Shown: positions 1 through 9,096 of the stretch, piece by piece
Layout: each line of letters begins with the position of its first letter
Position numbering within the stretch: the stretch's first letter is position 1
DNA from: Bacteroidota bacterium
Lineage (GTDB): Bacteria; Bacteroidota; Bacteroidia; Cytophagales; Cyclobacteriaceae
NCBI GenBank assembly: GCA_023428695.1
Contig: JAEYWY010000002.1
Coordinates: 1-64,000, forward strand
Reading direction: 5' to 3'
Length of the DNA: 64,000 nt
The notes under the pieces: generated by a model
Database searches by the model: none
Told to the model about the DNA's origin: nothing
The model's input: only the letters and a program-made list of their open reading frames with translations
Program-made: the position numbers and the translations under genes

Positions 1-279
1 GCCCTTCCGCCCGAACCCCTTGTCAAAAGGGCTCCAAAACTACCACCTCAAACCATCTCCTCAAATTTTTATGCAACTATTTTTTCCACATTCTGTCGAC
101 TCAATTCTACTCACTCATTTATTCCGTTTCTGGCTCCATTAGCGCAATTTTATCCTGGGTAACGCCTCAGTACAGAATACACTAAACAGGATTCAAAACC
201 AGATTCCGGATGAAATCGCAGGCACAAGAACCATCCAGCCATGGAGAAGACGAACTGCTTCAGAAAGGTTAACCGGAAA
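1..279. other. No gene seen at left edge
   Basis: No open frame longer than about 20 codons with recognisable content is visible in this stretch. It lies downstream of purA on the minus strand. The left edge may hold the end of a neighbouring gene, but no partial frame could be recognised. Stops are frequent in the frames I followed. Confidence 0.5.
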
Positions 280-1563
280 TCAGACCACCGAAAGATCCCG
301 GCGAATCGTCTGGGTTCTGTCCGGGCCAGTGGAAATCAACGTGATCGGCACACCCAGCTCGCCTTCAAGGAAGCGAACATAATCCCGCAACGCAACCGGT
401 AAATTTTCTTCAGATAAGCCGCGCAAGGACGTGTTCCAGCCGTCGAGTTCGGTGTAAACCGGCGTAATCCGCTCATTGACAAGTTCATACGGAACAATTT
501 CCGTAACAGTCCCGTCAGCGAGTTTGTATTTCGTACAAACGTTGATCTTTTTGAAATTGCTGAGCACATCTGCTTTCATCATCAACAACTGGGTCACGCC
601 GTTGATCATGATGGAATACTTCAGCGAAGGGATGTCAATCCATCCGCAACGGCGTGGCCTGCCGGTCGTGGATCCGAATTCATTTCCTTCTTTGCGCAAT
701 TGCTCTCCATATTCATCCGACAACTCCGTCGGGAAAGGCCCGCTGCCAACCCGTGTGCTATACGCCTTAAAGATTCCGTACACTTCGCCGATGTGGCGCG
801 GCGCGATACCAAGACCCGTGCACGCTCCTGCAGTCACCGTATTCGAACTGGTAACAAACGGATAACTTCCAAAATCGATATCAAGCAACGCACCCTGTGC
901 GCCCTCTGCAAGAATCGATGAACCGTGTTTCAATTCCTGATTCAGAAAATATTCGCTTTCAATCAGATTAAATTCCTTCAGGAATTTTACTGCATCAAGG
1001 AAAGCAGATTCCAACTCATTCCAATTGTATTCAATATCATGCTCGCGCAAAATCTTGAAGTGAATATCAGTCAGCTTCCTGAACCTCGCTTCAAATTCCG
1101 ATGAAACAATATCGCCTACACGAAGGCCCTGACGACCAATTTTGTCCTGATACGTCGGACCAATTCCTTTTAATGTCGAACCGATTTTGCTGTCACCTTT
1201 GGCCTTCTCATAGGCCATATCCAGCAGCCTGTGCGTCGGCAGAATGAGTGTCGCTTTCTTCGAAATGAAAAGATTCTTTTTGACGTTGAGGTTAAACTTC
1301 GCCAGTTTCTCGATTTCGATCTTAAATACAACCGGATCAAGAACAACACCGTTGCCGATTACATTTCGTGTCGTCTCACGAAAAATGCCCGAAGGGATTT
1401 GATGAAGTACGTGTTTGATTCCATCAAACTCAAGCGTGTGGCCAGCGTTGGGTCCACCCTGAAACCGGGCAATCACATCGTACCTGGGCGCAAGAACATC
1501 AACAATTTTGCCTTTGCCTTCGTCGCCCCACTGAAGGCCAAGGAGCACATCTACCTTGGACAT
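280..1563 (-). CDS. purA: Adenylosuccinate synthetase PurA
   Basis: Cytoplasmic GTP-dependent enzyme that joins IMP and aspartate to give adenylosuccinate, the first committed step of AMP synthesis. The protein is 427 aa, the usual family length. It opens MSKVDVLLGLQWGDEGKGKI, which holds the family signature WGDEGKGK with the catalytic Asp near residue 14. The segment FQGGPNAGHT follows, and further on come GIGPTYQDK and the GSTTGRPRRCGW region that contacts the nucleotide. The C-terminal STGPDRTQTI matches the family end. The ATG at 1563 gives the standard N-terminus and sits 13 bp after the STAS gene stop, so purA is probably last in the rel-fur-STAS-purA unit. No oddities were seen. Confidence 0.98.
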   Translation of the reverse strand: MSKVDVLLGLQWGDEGKGKIVDVLAPRYDVIARFQGGPNAGHTLEFDGIKHVLHQIPSGIFRETTRNVIGNGVVLDPVVFKIEIEKLAKFNLNVKKNLFISKKATLILPTHRLLDMAYEKAKGDSKIGSTLKGIGPTYQDKIGRQGLRVGDIVSSEFEARFRKLTDIHFKILREHDIEYNWNELESAFLDAVKFLKEFNLIESEYFLNQELKHGSSILAEGAQGALLDIDFGSYPFVTSSNTVTAGACTGLGIAPRHIGEVYGIFKAYSTRVGSGPFPTELSDEYGEQLRKEGNEFGSTTGRPRRCGWIDIPSLKYSIMINGVTQLLMMKADVLSNFKKINVCTKYKLADGTVTEIVPYELVNERITPVYTELDGWNTSLRGLSEENLPVALRDYVRFLEGELGVPITLISTGPDRTQTIRRDLSVV

Positions 1564-1576
1564 TTATTCTAAGATT

Positions 1577-1906
1577 TTATTCGACTATATCTCCTTCGCT
1601 TTGCACGATTTGAAAGATCGCGTTGAGTTTGGTAATGACCAGCAGTTTCTGGACAGACTCTGAAGGCTTCATCAAAAATACCTCACCGCCTTTGTTTCTG
1701 AATTTGGTCAGAATCGTGATTAGAATTCCAATTCCACTACTGTTGATATACCGGACATCCGATATATCCACCACGCACGTCATCACTTTGTCGCGGATGG
1801 CATTATTGACAACTTCAATAATTGTACTCCCGCTCTCCTCTCCGATGAGGTCACCGGAAAGCCGGAGAATCAGCTTGTTGTTTTTGATTTCGTCTGTGTA
1901 CGTCAT
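1577..1906 (-). CDS. STAS-domain protein (anti-sigma factor antagonist-like)
   Basis: A 109-aa single STAS domain of the SpoIIAA/RsbV type. Such proteins act in partner-switching by binding anti-sigma factor kinases when a conserved Ser/Thr is unphosphorylated. The segment VDISDVRYINSSGIGILITI carries the phosphorylatable serine in the D-x-S-G-I-G context (Ser-Ser-Gly). No anti-sigma kinase or sigma factor lies next to it, so the partner is unknown. The start codon overlaps the Fur-family stop by 4 bp (ATGA), which implies translational coupling. The role (stress signalling or another partner-switch output) is inferred from family only. Confidence 0.88.
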   Translation of the reverse strand: MTYTDEIKNNKLILRLSGDLIGEESGSTIIEVVNNAIRDKVMTCVVDISDVRYINSSGIGILITILTKFRNKGGEVFLMKPSESVQKLLVITKLNAIFQIVQSEGDIVE

Positions 1907-2385
1907 AACGTTTCATTGACAGGAACCGGCTTGTTTTCGCAGTTCTCTTTGGTACAGGTTGCGTACAGAATCAGGGAATGGTGGAGCACGTTGAAATGCA
2001 ATATCTCTTCCACCGTGTTCTGAATATTTTGAATCCGGGGATCACAGAACTCGACCACTTTATGACACTCTGTACAAATAAGGTGGTCATGTTGCCGGTA
2101 ACCATACGATTTTTCGTATTGGGCGAGATTCTTTCCAAACTGGTGCTTGCTGACAAGATCACACTCGACAAGGAGGTCGAGCGTATTATAAACCGTAGCC
2201 CGACTTACCCGGTAGTTTTTGTTCTTCATGCTGATATAGAGCGACTCTACATCAAAGTGGCCGTCCCGCGAATAAATCTCTTCCAGAATCGCATAACGTT
2301 CCGGCGTTTTTCGCAGCTCCTTGTTCTCCAGATAGGCCGTGAAGATTTTTTTTACTTCGTCGTATAGTTTTGAATTCAATGCCAT
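1903..2385 (-). CDS. Fur-family metal/redox-responsive repressor
   Basis: 160-aa regulator of the Fur/PerR/Zur superfamily. The N-terminal winged helix contains RVSRATVYNTLDLL, the family recognition helix. The dimerisation half has the His cluster QHDHLICTECHKVVEFCD, where the first CxxC structural zinc ligands sit, and a C-terminal CTKENCEN supplies the second Cys pair. The sequence does not separate Fur, Zur and PerR. It lies 86 bp downstream of rel and is translationally coupled to the STAS gene, so it may share a transcript with stringent-response and purine genes. No putative Fur box was identified. Confidence 0.92.
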   Translation of the reverse strand: MALNSKLYDEVKKIFTAYLENKELRKTPERYAILEEIYSRDGHFDVESLYISMKNKNYRVSRATVYNTLDLLVECDLVSKHQFGKNLAQYEKSYGYRQHDHLICTECHKVVEFCDPRIQNIQNTVEEILHFNVLHHSLILYATCTKENCENKPVPVNETL

Positions 2386-2471
2386 TTTTCAGCGGGGTCA
2401 AAGATATACCAGTTTTCAGAGAATAATAAAACAAACAGGATAATTACTGAACTCGTCCGAACACCCCGGAA

Positions 2472-4688
2472 CTACTCCCGTGAATCGAATCTGCTTGTTT
2501 TTACGACACCCTCAACATTCCGGAGCTTTTCCATTAGCTGCTCCAGGTGGCGGGTGTCATTTACATATAACATGATTTCGCCTTCAAATATTCCTGAATC
2601 GGTATGTATTGACATTGAACTCATATTCACCTTGAGTTCTTCGGAAATTATTCTGGAAACATCGTTGATAAGGCCCACGCGGTCCGTTCCGCGGATTTTC
2701 AGGCCGGTTAAGAACGCGACCTCGTGCTGTGACGTCCATTTTGCTTTCACTACGCGGTTACCATGGTGCGAAAGCAGCTCGGGTGAATTTGGGCAATTTG
2801 TCCGATGTATCTTAATCCCCTCATTCACAGTCACAAAGCCAAAAACGTCGTCGCCGGGAATGGGCGTACAACACTTCGCAAGCTTGTAGTCGACAACATC
2901 CATGTCTTCACCAATCAACAGGATGTCTTCATAGCGACCTTTGACTTTGGTGATTTCCTGTTCTATTGCACGCGCATCGGAAACCAACTGGTTAGGTCGC
3001 GACTTCAGGGGGCTCGTAGGTTTGTTTTCGACGAAACGCTTGATATCAGCCGTCGAGATAAATCCGCTCCCAACCCGATAATAAAGTTCAAAATGCGTCT
3101 GCGTCTTGAAATAGTCGCGCATTTGCTCGAGCAGTGGCTGCGTCGGTACTTCCTTAAGCTGGCGCAGCTTCCGCATGATGATCTCTTTGCCTTCCTCTGC
3201 CGACTTCTTCTTGTCTTCTTTCAGAACATCTTTGATCCTCGATTTTGCCTTTGAACTTACAGCGAACCGCAGCCAGTCTTCGTGAGGTTTTTGCTTCGCA
3301 GACGTGAGTATTTCTATCTGGTCGCCGTTCTTCAGGACATAATTGATTGGAACAAGCTTGTTGTTAACCTTCGCGCCGATACACTTCGACCCGATCTGGG
3401 TGTGGATTTCAAACGCAAAATCAAGTGCGGTAGCACCGTAAGGCAACGTCTTGAGCTCGCCTCTTGGCGTGAATACAAAAACTTCCTCGCTGAAAAGATT
3501 ACCTCGGAAGTCATCGACAAAATCGAGTGCGCTGTGGTTGTTTTGTTCAAGCAGATCCCGCACCCGCGCCAGCCATTTTTCAAGGTTTGATTCGGCCGTC
3601 GAGTTGCTGTCCTTGTATTTCCAGTGGGCAGCGTATCCTTTTTCAGCAATCTCATCCATGCGCTTGCTTCGGATCTGGACTTCGACCCACTGTCCGTTCT
3701 TTGCCATTACCGTTGTATGCAGGGACTCGTATCCATTAGCCTTCGGCGTACTGATCCAGTCACGCAGCCGGTCCGGATTTGGCGTGTAAAAATCTGTCAC
3801 TATCGAGTACACCTGCCAGCACAACGCTTTTTCATTTTCGTACGGCGTATCCAGAATGATGCGAATGGCAAACAGGTCGAACACTTCTTCGAACGGAATG
3901 TTCTGCTTGCGCATTTTATTCCAGATGGAATAGATGCTTTTGGGCCGGCCCCTGATTTCGTATCTGATCTTCAGCTTGTCGAGTTCCTCATTAATCGGAA
4001 CCATGAACTGCTTGATAAACTTGTTACGCGCAGCTTTTGTCGCGTCGATTTTGCGAACAATTGAATCGTAAATGTTCTTATCGGTGAAGCGCAGGTAAAG
4101 GTCCTCGAGTTCTGTTTTTATCGCGTTCAACCCGAGGCGGTGAGCAAGCGGTGCGTAGAGGTAAATCGTTTCATTCGCAATCTTCAATTGCTTGTTCCTC
4201 GGCATGCTGTCGAGCGTGCGCATGTTGTGAAGGCGGTCGGCAAGTTTGATGAGAATTACGCGGACATCTTCCGAAAGCGTGAAGAGCATCTTACGGAAGT
4301 TCTCGGCCTGTTGTGAGCTGCCGTATTCAAACACCCCTCTGATCTTGGTGAGGCCGTCAATGATCTTGGTGATTTTTTTGCCAAACGTGCGCTCGATATC
4401 GGTGAGCTCCATGTCGGTGTCTTCGACCACGTCGTGCATAAGCGCCGAGACGATGGATGTCGTTCCCAAACCGATTTCTTCCACGCATATTTCGGCTACG
4501 GCGAGCGGATGGAAAATGAATGGCTCACCTGATTTCCGCCGCATGTCTTTGTGGGCGGACAAACTGATTGTAAATGCTTTCTTTATCAATTTGGCATCGC
4601 CGTCCTTGAGAATCGGCTTTGCCTTTCTAAGTAGTCTCCGGTATCGATTTATTATTTCCTTTTTCTCCTGCTCGGCATCTATTACCAT
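2472..4688 (-). CDS. rel: Bifunctional (p)ppGpp synthetase/hydrolase (Rel/SpoT)
   Basis: 738-aa long RelA/SpoT homologue controlling the stringent response by making and degrading (p)ppGpp. The N-terminal HD hydrolase is intact: His60, the His85-Asp86 pair and Glu89-Asp90 in MHDVVEDTD. The synthetase domain follows (about residues 235-360) with RPKSIYSIWNKM and GYESLHTTVM. A TGS domain sits near residues 405-465 (VFTPRGELKTLP). A helical/zinc-finger region contains KCCTPIPGDDVFGFV, and a C-terminal ACT domain covers about residues 660-738. Both catalytic halves look complete, so this should be a bifunctional Rel enzyme. It is first in the minus-strand unit that continues into the Fur-family gene. 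Confidence 0.97.
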   Translation of the reverse strand: MVIDAEQEKKEIINRYRRLLRKAKPILKDGDAKLIKKAFTISLSAHKDMRRKSGEPFIFHPLAVAEICVEEIGLGTTSIVSALMHDVVEDTDMELTDIERTFGKKITKIIDGLTKIRGVFEYGSSQQAENFRKMLFTLSEDVRVILIKLADRLHNMRTLDSMPRNKQLKIANETIYLYAPLAHRLGLNAIKTELEDLYLRFTDKNIYDSIVRKIDATKAARNKFIKQFMVPINEELDKLKIRYEIRGRPKSIYSIWNKMRKQNIPFEEVFDLFAIRIILDTPYENEKALCWQVYSIVTDFYTPNPDRLRDWISTPKANGYESLHTTVMAKNGQWVEVQIRSKRMDEIAEKGYAAHWKYKDSNSTAESNLEKWLARVRDLLEQNNHSALDFVDDFRGNLFSEEVFVFTPRGELKTLPYGATALDFAFEIHTQIGSKCIGAKVNNKLVPINYVLKNGDQIEILTSAKQKPHEDWLRFAVSSKAKSRIKDVLKEDKKKSAEEGKEIIMRKLRQLKEVPTQPLLEQMRDYFKTQTHFELYYRVGSGFISTADIKRFVENKPTSPLKSRPNQLVSDARAIEQEITKVKGRYEDILLIGEDMDVVDYKLAKCCTPIPGDDVFGFVTVNEGIKIHRTNCPNSPELLSHHGNRVVKAKWTSQHEVAFLTGLKIRGTDRVGLINDVSRIISEELKVNMSSMSIHTDSGIFEGEIMLYVNDTRHLEQLMEKLRNVEGVVKTSRFDSRE

Positions 4689-4874
4689 CCTGAAACCATT
4701 TAAAAACCCGCTTTTTACAGCTTTTTTAGTTCTCTTTCAATTACTTTTTAAACGCTCAATTTAATTGCGTTTGCTATTTCAATTGCGAATATTATCAATA
4801 AATTTGCGCTCCTTTTACGGATGTGGCCATCAGTTTCTTCCGCGTGTCAGAAATCCCGGCCCACCCGAAACCGG

Positions 4875-4956
4875 CCGGATGTGGCGTAATTGGTAGCCGC
4901 GCCAGACTTAGGATCTGGTGCCGCAAGGCGTGGGGGTTCGAGTCCCTCCATCCGGA
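4875..4956 (+). tRNA. tRNA-Leu (UAG anticodon)
   Basis: Acceptor stem CCGGATG pairs with CATCCGG, followed by discriminator A at 4956. The D-arm contains AATTGGTAG. The anticodon stem CCAGA/TCTGG encloses loop CTTAGGA with anticodon TAG at 4909-4911. A long variable arm (GCCGCAAGGC) marks a class II leucine tRNA, and the T-arm has GGGGTTCGAGTCCC. The CCA end is not encoded. The 5' end may be off by one base. Confidence 0.97.
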
Positions 4957-4963
4957 CAACGAC

Positions 4964-5006
4964 AAAACCCTTAATACCGAAACAAAAATTCTGTATTAGG
5001 GGTTTT
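4964..5006 (+). terminator. Terminator-like hairpin after tRNA-Leu
   Basis: Inverted repeat AAAACCCTTAATAC (4964-4977) against GTATTAGGGGTTTT (4993-5006) with a 15-nt A-rich loop, starting 8 nt after the tRNA. The 3' arm ends in TTTT. It probably ends the tRNA transcript and separates it from trigger factor. Confidence 0.65.
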
Positions 5007-5039
5007 CACTTATTTGGTAAACTTCAAACGTTATAGGTT

Positions 5040-6404
5040 TTGGAAATAACACTGAACAAACTGAACAGCACCGAAGGTGTAATTAAAATTAAATTAACCG
5101 AAGGTGATTATCAACCCCACGTCGAAGAAAAAGTGCGTGATTATTCACGGAAAGCAAACATCAAGGGCTTCCGTCAGGGAAAAGTCCCGGCTGGTGTGAT
5201 CCGCAAAATGTTTGGCAAATCCATTCTCGTCGATGAGATCAATCACGTTTTGTCGCACAAGCTTACCGACTACATCCGCGAAAACAATCTGAAGATTCTT
5301 GGTGAGCCACTTCCTAATCAGGACAAAGCCCGGACCATAGACTGGGATGCTCAAAAGGATTTTGAATTCGAATACCAGATTGGAATGGTCGGCGATTTCA
5401 CATACGATCTTTCGAAAAAAGTAAAAGTCACTTCATATCCGATTGAAGTTGACGAAAAAACAATCAACGAAACACTGGCTGATATTAAGAAACGTTTCGG
5501 CAAGGCCACGTATCCGGAAACATCCGAAGTCGGTGATAACCTTTTCGGAGAGCTTCGTTCCACTGCAGCGCGTGAGGATGGCGAACCGGAGTTTTCGAAA
5601 GAATACGTGGTGATTGAAACAGAAAAAGTAGCGGCTTCTGAACAAAAGAACTTTGTCAATGTGAAGAAAGAAGATGTCGTTACATTCGACATGGCGAAAA
5701 CCTTTTCAGATGCAGCCATCATCGCAGAAATGCTCGAAGTGTCCGAAAGTGAAGCACGTGAAATAAAGGGAACTTATACACTGAAGGTCTCAAACATCGT
5801 ACGCACTGCTCCTGCAGAAATGAATCAGGAACTTTTCGATCGTGTTTTCGGAAAGGACGTTGTTTCAACGGAAGCAGACTTCATTGCGAAAATCCGCGAA
5901 ACAATCGGTGAAAACTACCAGCGTGAAACCCAGCATTTCCTCGACCATAACATTGAGGACCATTTCATTGCGAATACGCAGATCGATCTGCCCGAAGATT
6001 TTTTGAAGAACTGGTTAAAGGTTTCCAGCCAGGGCAAGGTTACCGACAGTGTACTCGACGAAGAATTTGATGCTTACCGTCGCAGTCTGAAGTGGGATCT
6101 GATCAAGAACCGTATTGCCGACGACAACAAGATTTCAGTCGACGCGGAAGAGGTACGGGCGAAGGCCAAAGAGCTTATTGTCAGCCAATTTGGAGGTCAG
6201 GCTTTTGCCGAACAGATCGCTGATCGCCTCGACGGCATTGCTGACAATTACCTACAGCATGAGAACGGCCAGAATTTCATGAAGCTTTACAATCAGCTTA
6301 AAGCTGATAAGCTCATGGGCCATATCAGGTCGAACATTACCATCGAAGAGAAAAGCGTGACAGTGGACGAGTTCAAGAAGATTACTTCTGAACACACACA
6401 CTAG
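5040..6404 (+). CDS. tig: Trigger factor (ribosome-associated chaperone/PPIase)
   Basis: 454-aa trigger factor that binds nascent chains at the ribosome exit tunnel. The N-terminal ribosome-binding domain carries GFRQGKVPAGVIRKMFG, equivalent to the GFRxGKxP signature, at about residues 43-59. A divergent central PPIase region and a long helical C-terminal chaperone domain follow. The start is TTG at 5040: an in-frame TAG lies at 5034-5036 and the next ATG is at residue 56, beyond the ribosome-binding signature. TTG is therefore the only reasonable start and gives the family N-terminus MEITL. The gene sits upstream of clpP and clpX in the usual order, but a terminator follows it. Confidence 0.94.
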   Translation: MEITLNKLNSTEGVIKIKLTEGDYQPHVEEKVRDYSRKANIKGFRQGKVPAGVIRKMFGKSILVDEINHVLSHKLTDYIRENNLKILGEPLPNQDKARTIDWDAQKDFEFEYQIGMVGDFTYDLSKKVKVTSYPIEVDEKTINETLADIKKRFGKATYPETSEVGDNLFGELRSTAAREDGEPEFSKEYVVIETEKVAASEQKNFVNVKKEDVVTFDMAKTFSDAAIIAEMLEVSESEAREIKGTYTLKVSNIVRTAPAEMNQELFDRVFGKDVVSTEADFIAKIRETIGENYQRETQHFLDHNIEDHFIANTQIDLPEDFLKNWLKVSSQGKVTDSVLDEEFDAYRRSLKWDLIKNRIADDNKISVDAEEVRAKAKELIVSQFGGQAFAEQIADRLDGIADNYLQHENGQNFMKLYNQLKADKLMGHIRSNITIEEKSVTVDEFKKITSEHTH

Positions 6405-6433
6405 GCACAATAATTTAGACCGGACTTACGACA

Positions 6434-6466
6434 ATGGTTTTATCCTCCGGGTAAAACCATTTTTTT
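6434..6466 (+). terminator. Intrinsic terminator of tig
   Basis: Perfect stem ATGGTTTTA (6434-6442) with TAAAACCAT (6452-6460), 9-nt loop, followed by TTTTTT. It begins 29 bp after the tig stop and is oriented to end tig transcription before clpP. Confidence 0.85.
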
Positions 6467-6601
6467 ATGGATGAATCTGAATGGGAAAGGCTGCAGGGTT
6501 GCAATTCTCCATACGGATAGGTAAGATTATGCCCGGTAAGCTGTTGGCAGGTTAAAGGACCCAATCGCCAACGGCAGAAAAAAAGTACCTTAATTTTCAA
6601 C

Positions 6602-7276
6602 ATGAGTAATACCAACGAATTTCGCAAGTATGCCGTTCATCACCTCGGAATGAGCGGAAATACCATTGACGGTTACGCACAACAGATTCATAACATGACC
6701 CAGTATGTTATCGAAGAGCGTCCCGGTAACTTCCGTGCTATTGACGTGTTCACGCGTCTTATCTCCGATCGTATCATTTTCCTGGGTATGGGTGTTGACG
6801 ATCAGATTGCTAACCTTATTCAGGCCCAGCTTCTTTTCCTGGAATCGTCTGATCCCAAAAAAGACATTATCATGTATATCAACAGTCCGGGCGGATCTGT
6901 TTACGCAGGGCTTGGTATCTATGACACCATGCAGTACGTTAATCCCGAGGTTGCAACAATTTGTACAGGCCTTGCCGCCTCAATGGCAGCTGTGCTTTTG
7001 TCTGCCGGATCAGCGAAGAAGCGCTCAGCGCTGCCTCATGCCCGGGTGATGATCCATCAGCCGATGAGTGGCATGCAGGGGCAAGCCTCTGACATGGAGA
7101 TCTCGCTGCGTCAGACGCTGGAAGTGAAAAAGGACCTGTACACGATCCTTGCAAAACACAGCGGTCAGAAATACGAAAAGATTGAGAAAGACTCCGACCG
7201 AGACTACTGGATGCGGGCAATTGAGGCCAAAGAGTACGGCCTTATTGACGAGGTTCTCGAACGTAAGAAGGGCTGA
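6602..7276 (+). CDS. clpP: ATP-dependent Clp protease proteolytic subunit ClpP
   Basis: 224-aa serine peptidase forming the tetradecameric ClpP barrel that degrades substrates unfolded by ClpX or ClpA/C. The catalytic triad is visible: Ser127 in GLAASMAA, His152 in MIHQPMSG and Asp201 in DRDYWM. The oxyanion-hole glycines are in NSPGGSVYAG (residues 94-103). The N-terminus has the GERAYDIYSRL-type segment in diverged form (NFRAIDVFTRLISDRIIFLG). The ATG at 6602 gives a propeptide-like N-terminal extension of about 40 residues. It lies downstream of the tig terminator and is followed by its own terminator before clpX. Confidence 0.98.
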   Translation: MSNTNEFRKYAVHHLGMSGNTIDGYAQQIHNMTQYVIEERPGNFRAIDVFTRLISDRIIFLGMGVDDQIANLIQAQLLFLESSDPKKDIIMYINSPGGSVYAGLGIYDTMQYVNPEVATICTGLAASMAAVLLSAGSAKKRSALPHARVMIHQPMSGMQGQASDMEISLRQTLEVKKDLYTILAKHSGQKYEKIEKDSDRDYWMRAIEAKEYGLIDEVLERKKG

Positions 7277-7300
7277 GTTTTTTGAATAAATCCCACCTGA

Positions 7301-7345
7301 CGATCAAAAACGTCGCTAAAAAAGCGGGTTTTTGATCGTTTTTTG
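7301..7345 (+). terminator. Intrinsic terminator of clpP
   Basis: Stem CGATCAAAAAC (7301-7311) pairs with GTTTTTGATCG (7328-7338), then a run of T residues. It begins 24 bp after the clpP stop. It suggests that clpP and clpX are at least partly transcribed separately. Confidence 0.85.
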
Positions 7346-7468
7346 TATGTTTCCGTTAATACTCCGTGTATGGTCCCGGCTTTTATTTTGGCCTGCCGCC
7401 GGTTGGGTCTGGGGATAATTCCTTAACTTGGGAACTTATTGTGTCTGTCGACAATTAAAGGTGTATTT

Positions 7469-8704
7469 ATGGCTGAAGTTACCTGTTCTTTTTGTGGCCG
7501 AAGTAAGAAAGACGTCGATCTGATGATTTCGGGCATACACGCCCACATCTGTGATAAGTGCGTGACTCAGGCGAACCAGATCCTGAGTGAAGAAAAGAAG
7601 AGCAAGAACGACGCCGGTTTTGCTCCCAATTTCAAGCTGATCAAACCGCAGGAGATCAAGAAGTTTCTTGACGAATACGTTATCGGCCAGGACGAAGCCA
7701 AAAAAGTGATGTCAGTTGCAGTGTATAACCACTATAAGCGACTGATGCAGCGCAAGCTCGACACCGATGTTACGATAGAAAAGTCCAACATCATCATGGT
7801 CGGAGAAACCGGTACCGGAAAAACGTATCTGGCCCGTACACTTGCGAAAATTCTCCAGGTTCCCTTTTGTATTGCAGATGCTACCGTACTCACGGAAGCC
7901 GGATACGTTGGCGAAGACGTCGAAAGTATCCTTACGCGCCTCCTTCAGGCCGCTGACTACAACATCGAGGCTGCAGAACGGGGCATCGTATATATCGACG
8001 AGATAGACAAGATTGCACGAAAAAGCGATAACCCTTCAATTACCCGCGACGTGAGCGGCGAAGGTGTTCAACAAGCGTTGCTCAAATTGCTTGAAGGCAC
8101 TGCGGTAAACGTTCCGCCGCAGGGCGGCAGAAAGCACCCCGACCAGAAAATGATTTCCGTCAACACTGAGAACATTCTCTTCATTTGTGGTGGAGCATTC
8201 GAAGGAATTTCAAGATTCATAGCGAGTCGTCTGAATACAAGACCTCTTGGTTTCGTGAGCGGAACCGATGGCAATCATCCCGGAGCTTTCGAAAATGACA
8301 ACCTGCTGAAGTTCATCACAAGCCAGGATTTGAAAAGCTTCGGACTCATTCCCGAACTTATTGGTCGTCTCCCTGTTGTTTCATTTCTGAATCCGCTCGA
8401 CAAGGAAACACTCCGCCGGATTTTGACCGAGCCCAAGAACGCCCTCGTCAAACAATACAAGAAATTGTTTGAAATGGAGAACATCGAACTTGAATTCAAG
8501 GATGGCGCGCTTGATTTCATTGTTGAAAAAGCAATGGAGTTTAAACTCGGTGCGCGCGGTCTGAGGAGCATTTGCGAGGCAATCATCAATGATGCTATGT
8601 TCGAACTTCCTTCGGAAAAATCCACTGATCGCCTTGTTATAAATAAGGCATATGCCGAAGAGAAATTCAGCAAATCACAATACAGCAAGCTGAAAGTAGC
8701 CTGA
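7469..8704 (+). CDS. clpX: ClpX ATPase, specificity subunit of ClpXP
   Basis: 411-aa AAA+ unfoldase that recognises substrates and feeds them to ClpP. The N-terminal zinc-binding domain has Cys6, Cys9, Cys28 and Cys31 (CSFC...CDKC). Walker A is GETGTGKT and Walker B is IVYIDEID. The pore-loop segment GYVGEDVES and the sensor-2 region GARGLRSI are also present. The ATG at 7469 is chosen over an in-frame TTG at 7439 because it gives the standard MAEVTCSFCG N-terminus. A C-terminal SKSQYSKLKVA tail ends the protein. The usual IGF loop for ClpP docking appears here as LGFVSGTDG, which I did not align residue by residue. Confidence 0.98.
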   Translation: MAEVTCSFCGRSKKDVDLMISGIHAHICDKCVTQANQILSEEKKSKNDAGFAPNFKLIKPQEIKKFLDEYVIGQDEAKKVMSVAVYNHYKRLMQRKLDTDVTIEKSNIIMVGETGTGKTYLARTLAKILQVPFCIADATVLTEAGYVGEDVESILTRLLQAADYNIEAAERGIVYIDEIDKIARKSDNPSITRDVSGEGVQQALLKLLEGTAVNVPPQGGRKHPDQKMISVNTENILFICGGAFEGISRFIASRLNTRPLGFVSGTDGNHPGAFENDNLLKFITSQDLKSFGLIPELIGRLPVVSFLNPLDKETLRRILTEPKNALVKQYKKLFEMENIELEFKDGALDFIVEKAMEFKLGARGLRSICEAIINDAMFELPSEKSTDRLVINKAYAEEKFSKSQYSKLKVA

Positions 8705-9096
8705 TCATTGTTAACTCGGTCCGGGAACCCCTCCCTTCATTTCATTCGAATTTTTATACCGCGATACATCGTTATCCGTCGCGTACTGTTTCCCGTACAC
8801 TTTGAATGTTACTGCCTGAGTATTACCACAGAGACTGAGCGTGGAGTGTGAGAGGTTGAAGCCATTACGGCAAAAAAAAATTTTCGACTGATCGCGTTCA
8901 TCAAATCGACAAAACCTGAACTTCAGTTCAGGCAAACATCACCGGGGCTATCCCGCCAATTGATAATAGTCATACGTGTTAACCATACAATTATTTCCCG
9001 ACCTTTCTATTTTTACTTCGTTTTTTGGTACCTTACGTAGACGACCACCGCCCCCAACCGGCAGTCGATGATGTGTAACGGATTAATTGGAGCAGC
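8705..9096. other. Intergenic region between clpX and the hybrid sensor gene
   Basis: 392 bp with no supported gene. It contains one striking palindrome, CCTGAACT-TC-AGTTCAGG at 8915-8932 (8-bp arms, 2-nt spacer), about 165 bp before the regulator start. On the minus strand it is followed by TTTT, so it could be a terminator or an operator. No clear Bacteroidota promoter (TTTG with TAnnTTTG) was found. Confidence 0.5.

Noticed and set aside
8711..8935. 74-codon minus-strand ORF between clpX and the HTCS gene
   Set aside because: No recognisable domain, composition unlike neighbours, and it overlaps a palindrome. Treated as chance.
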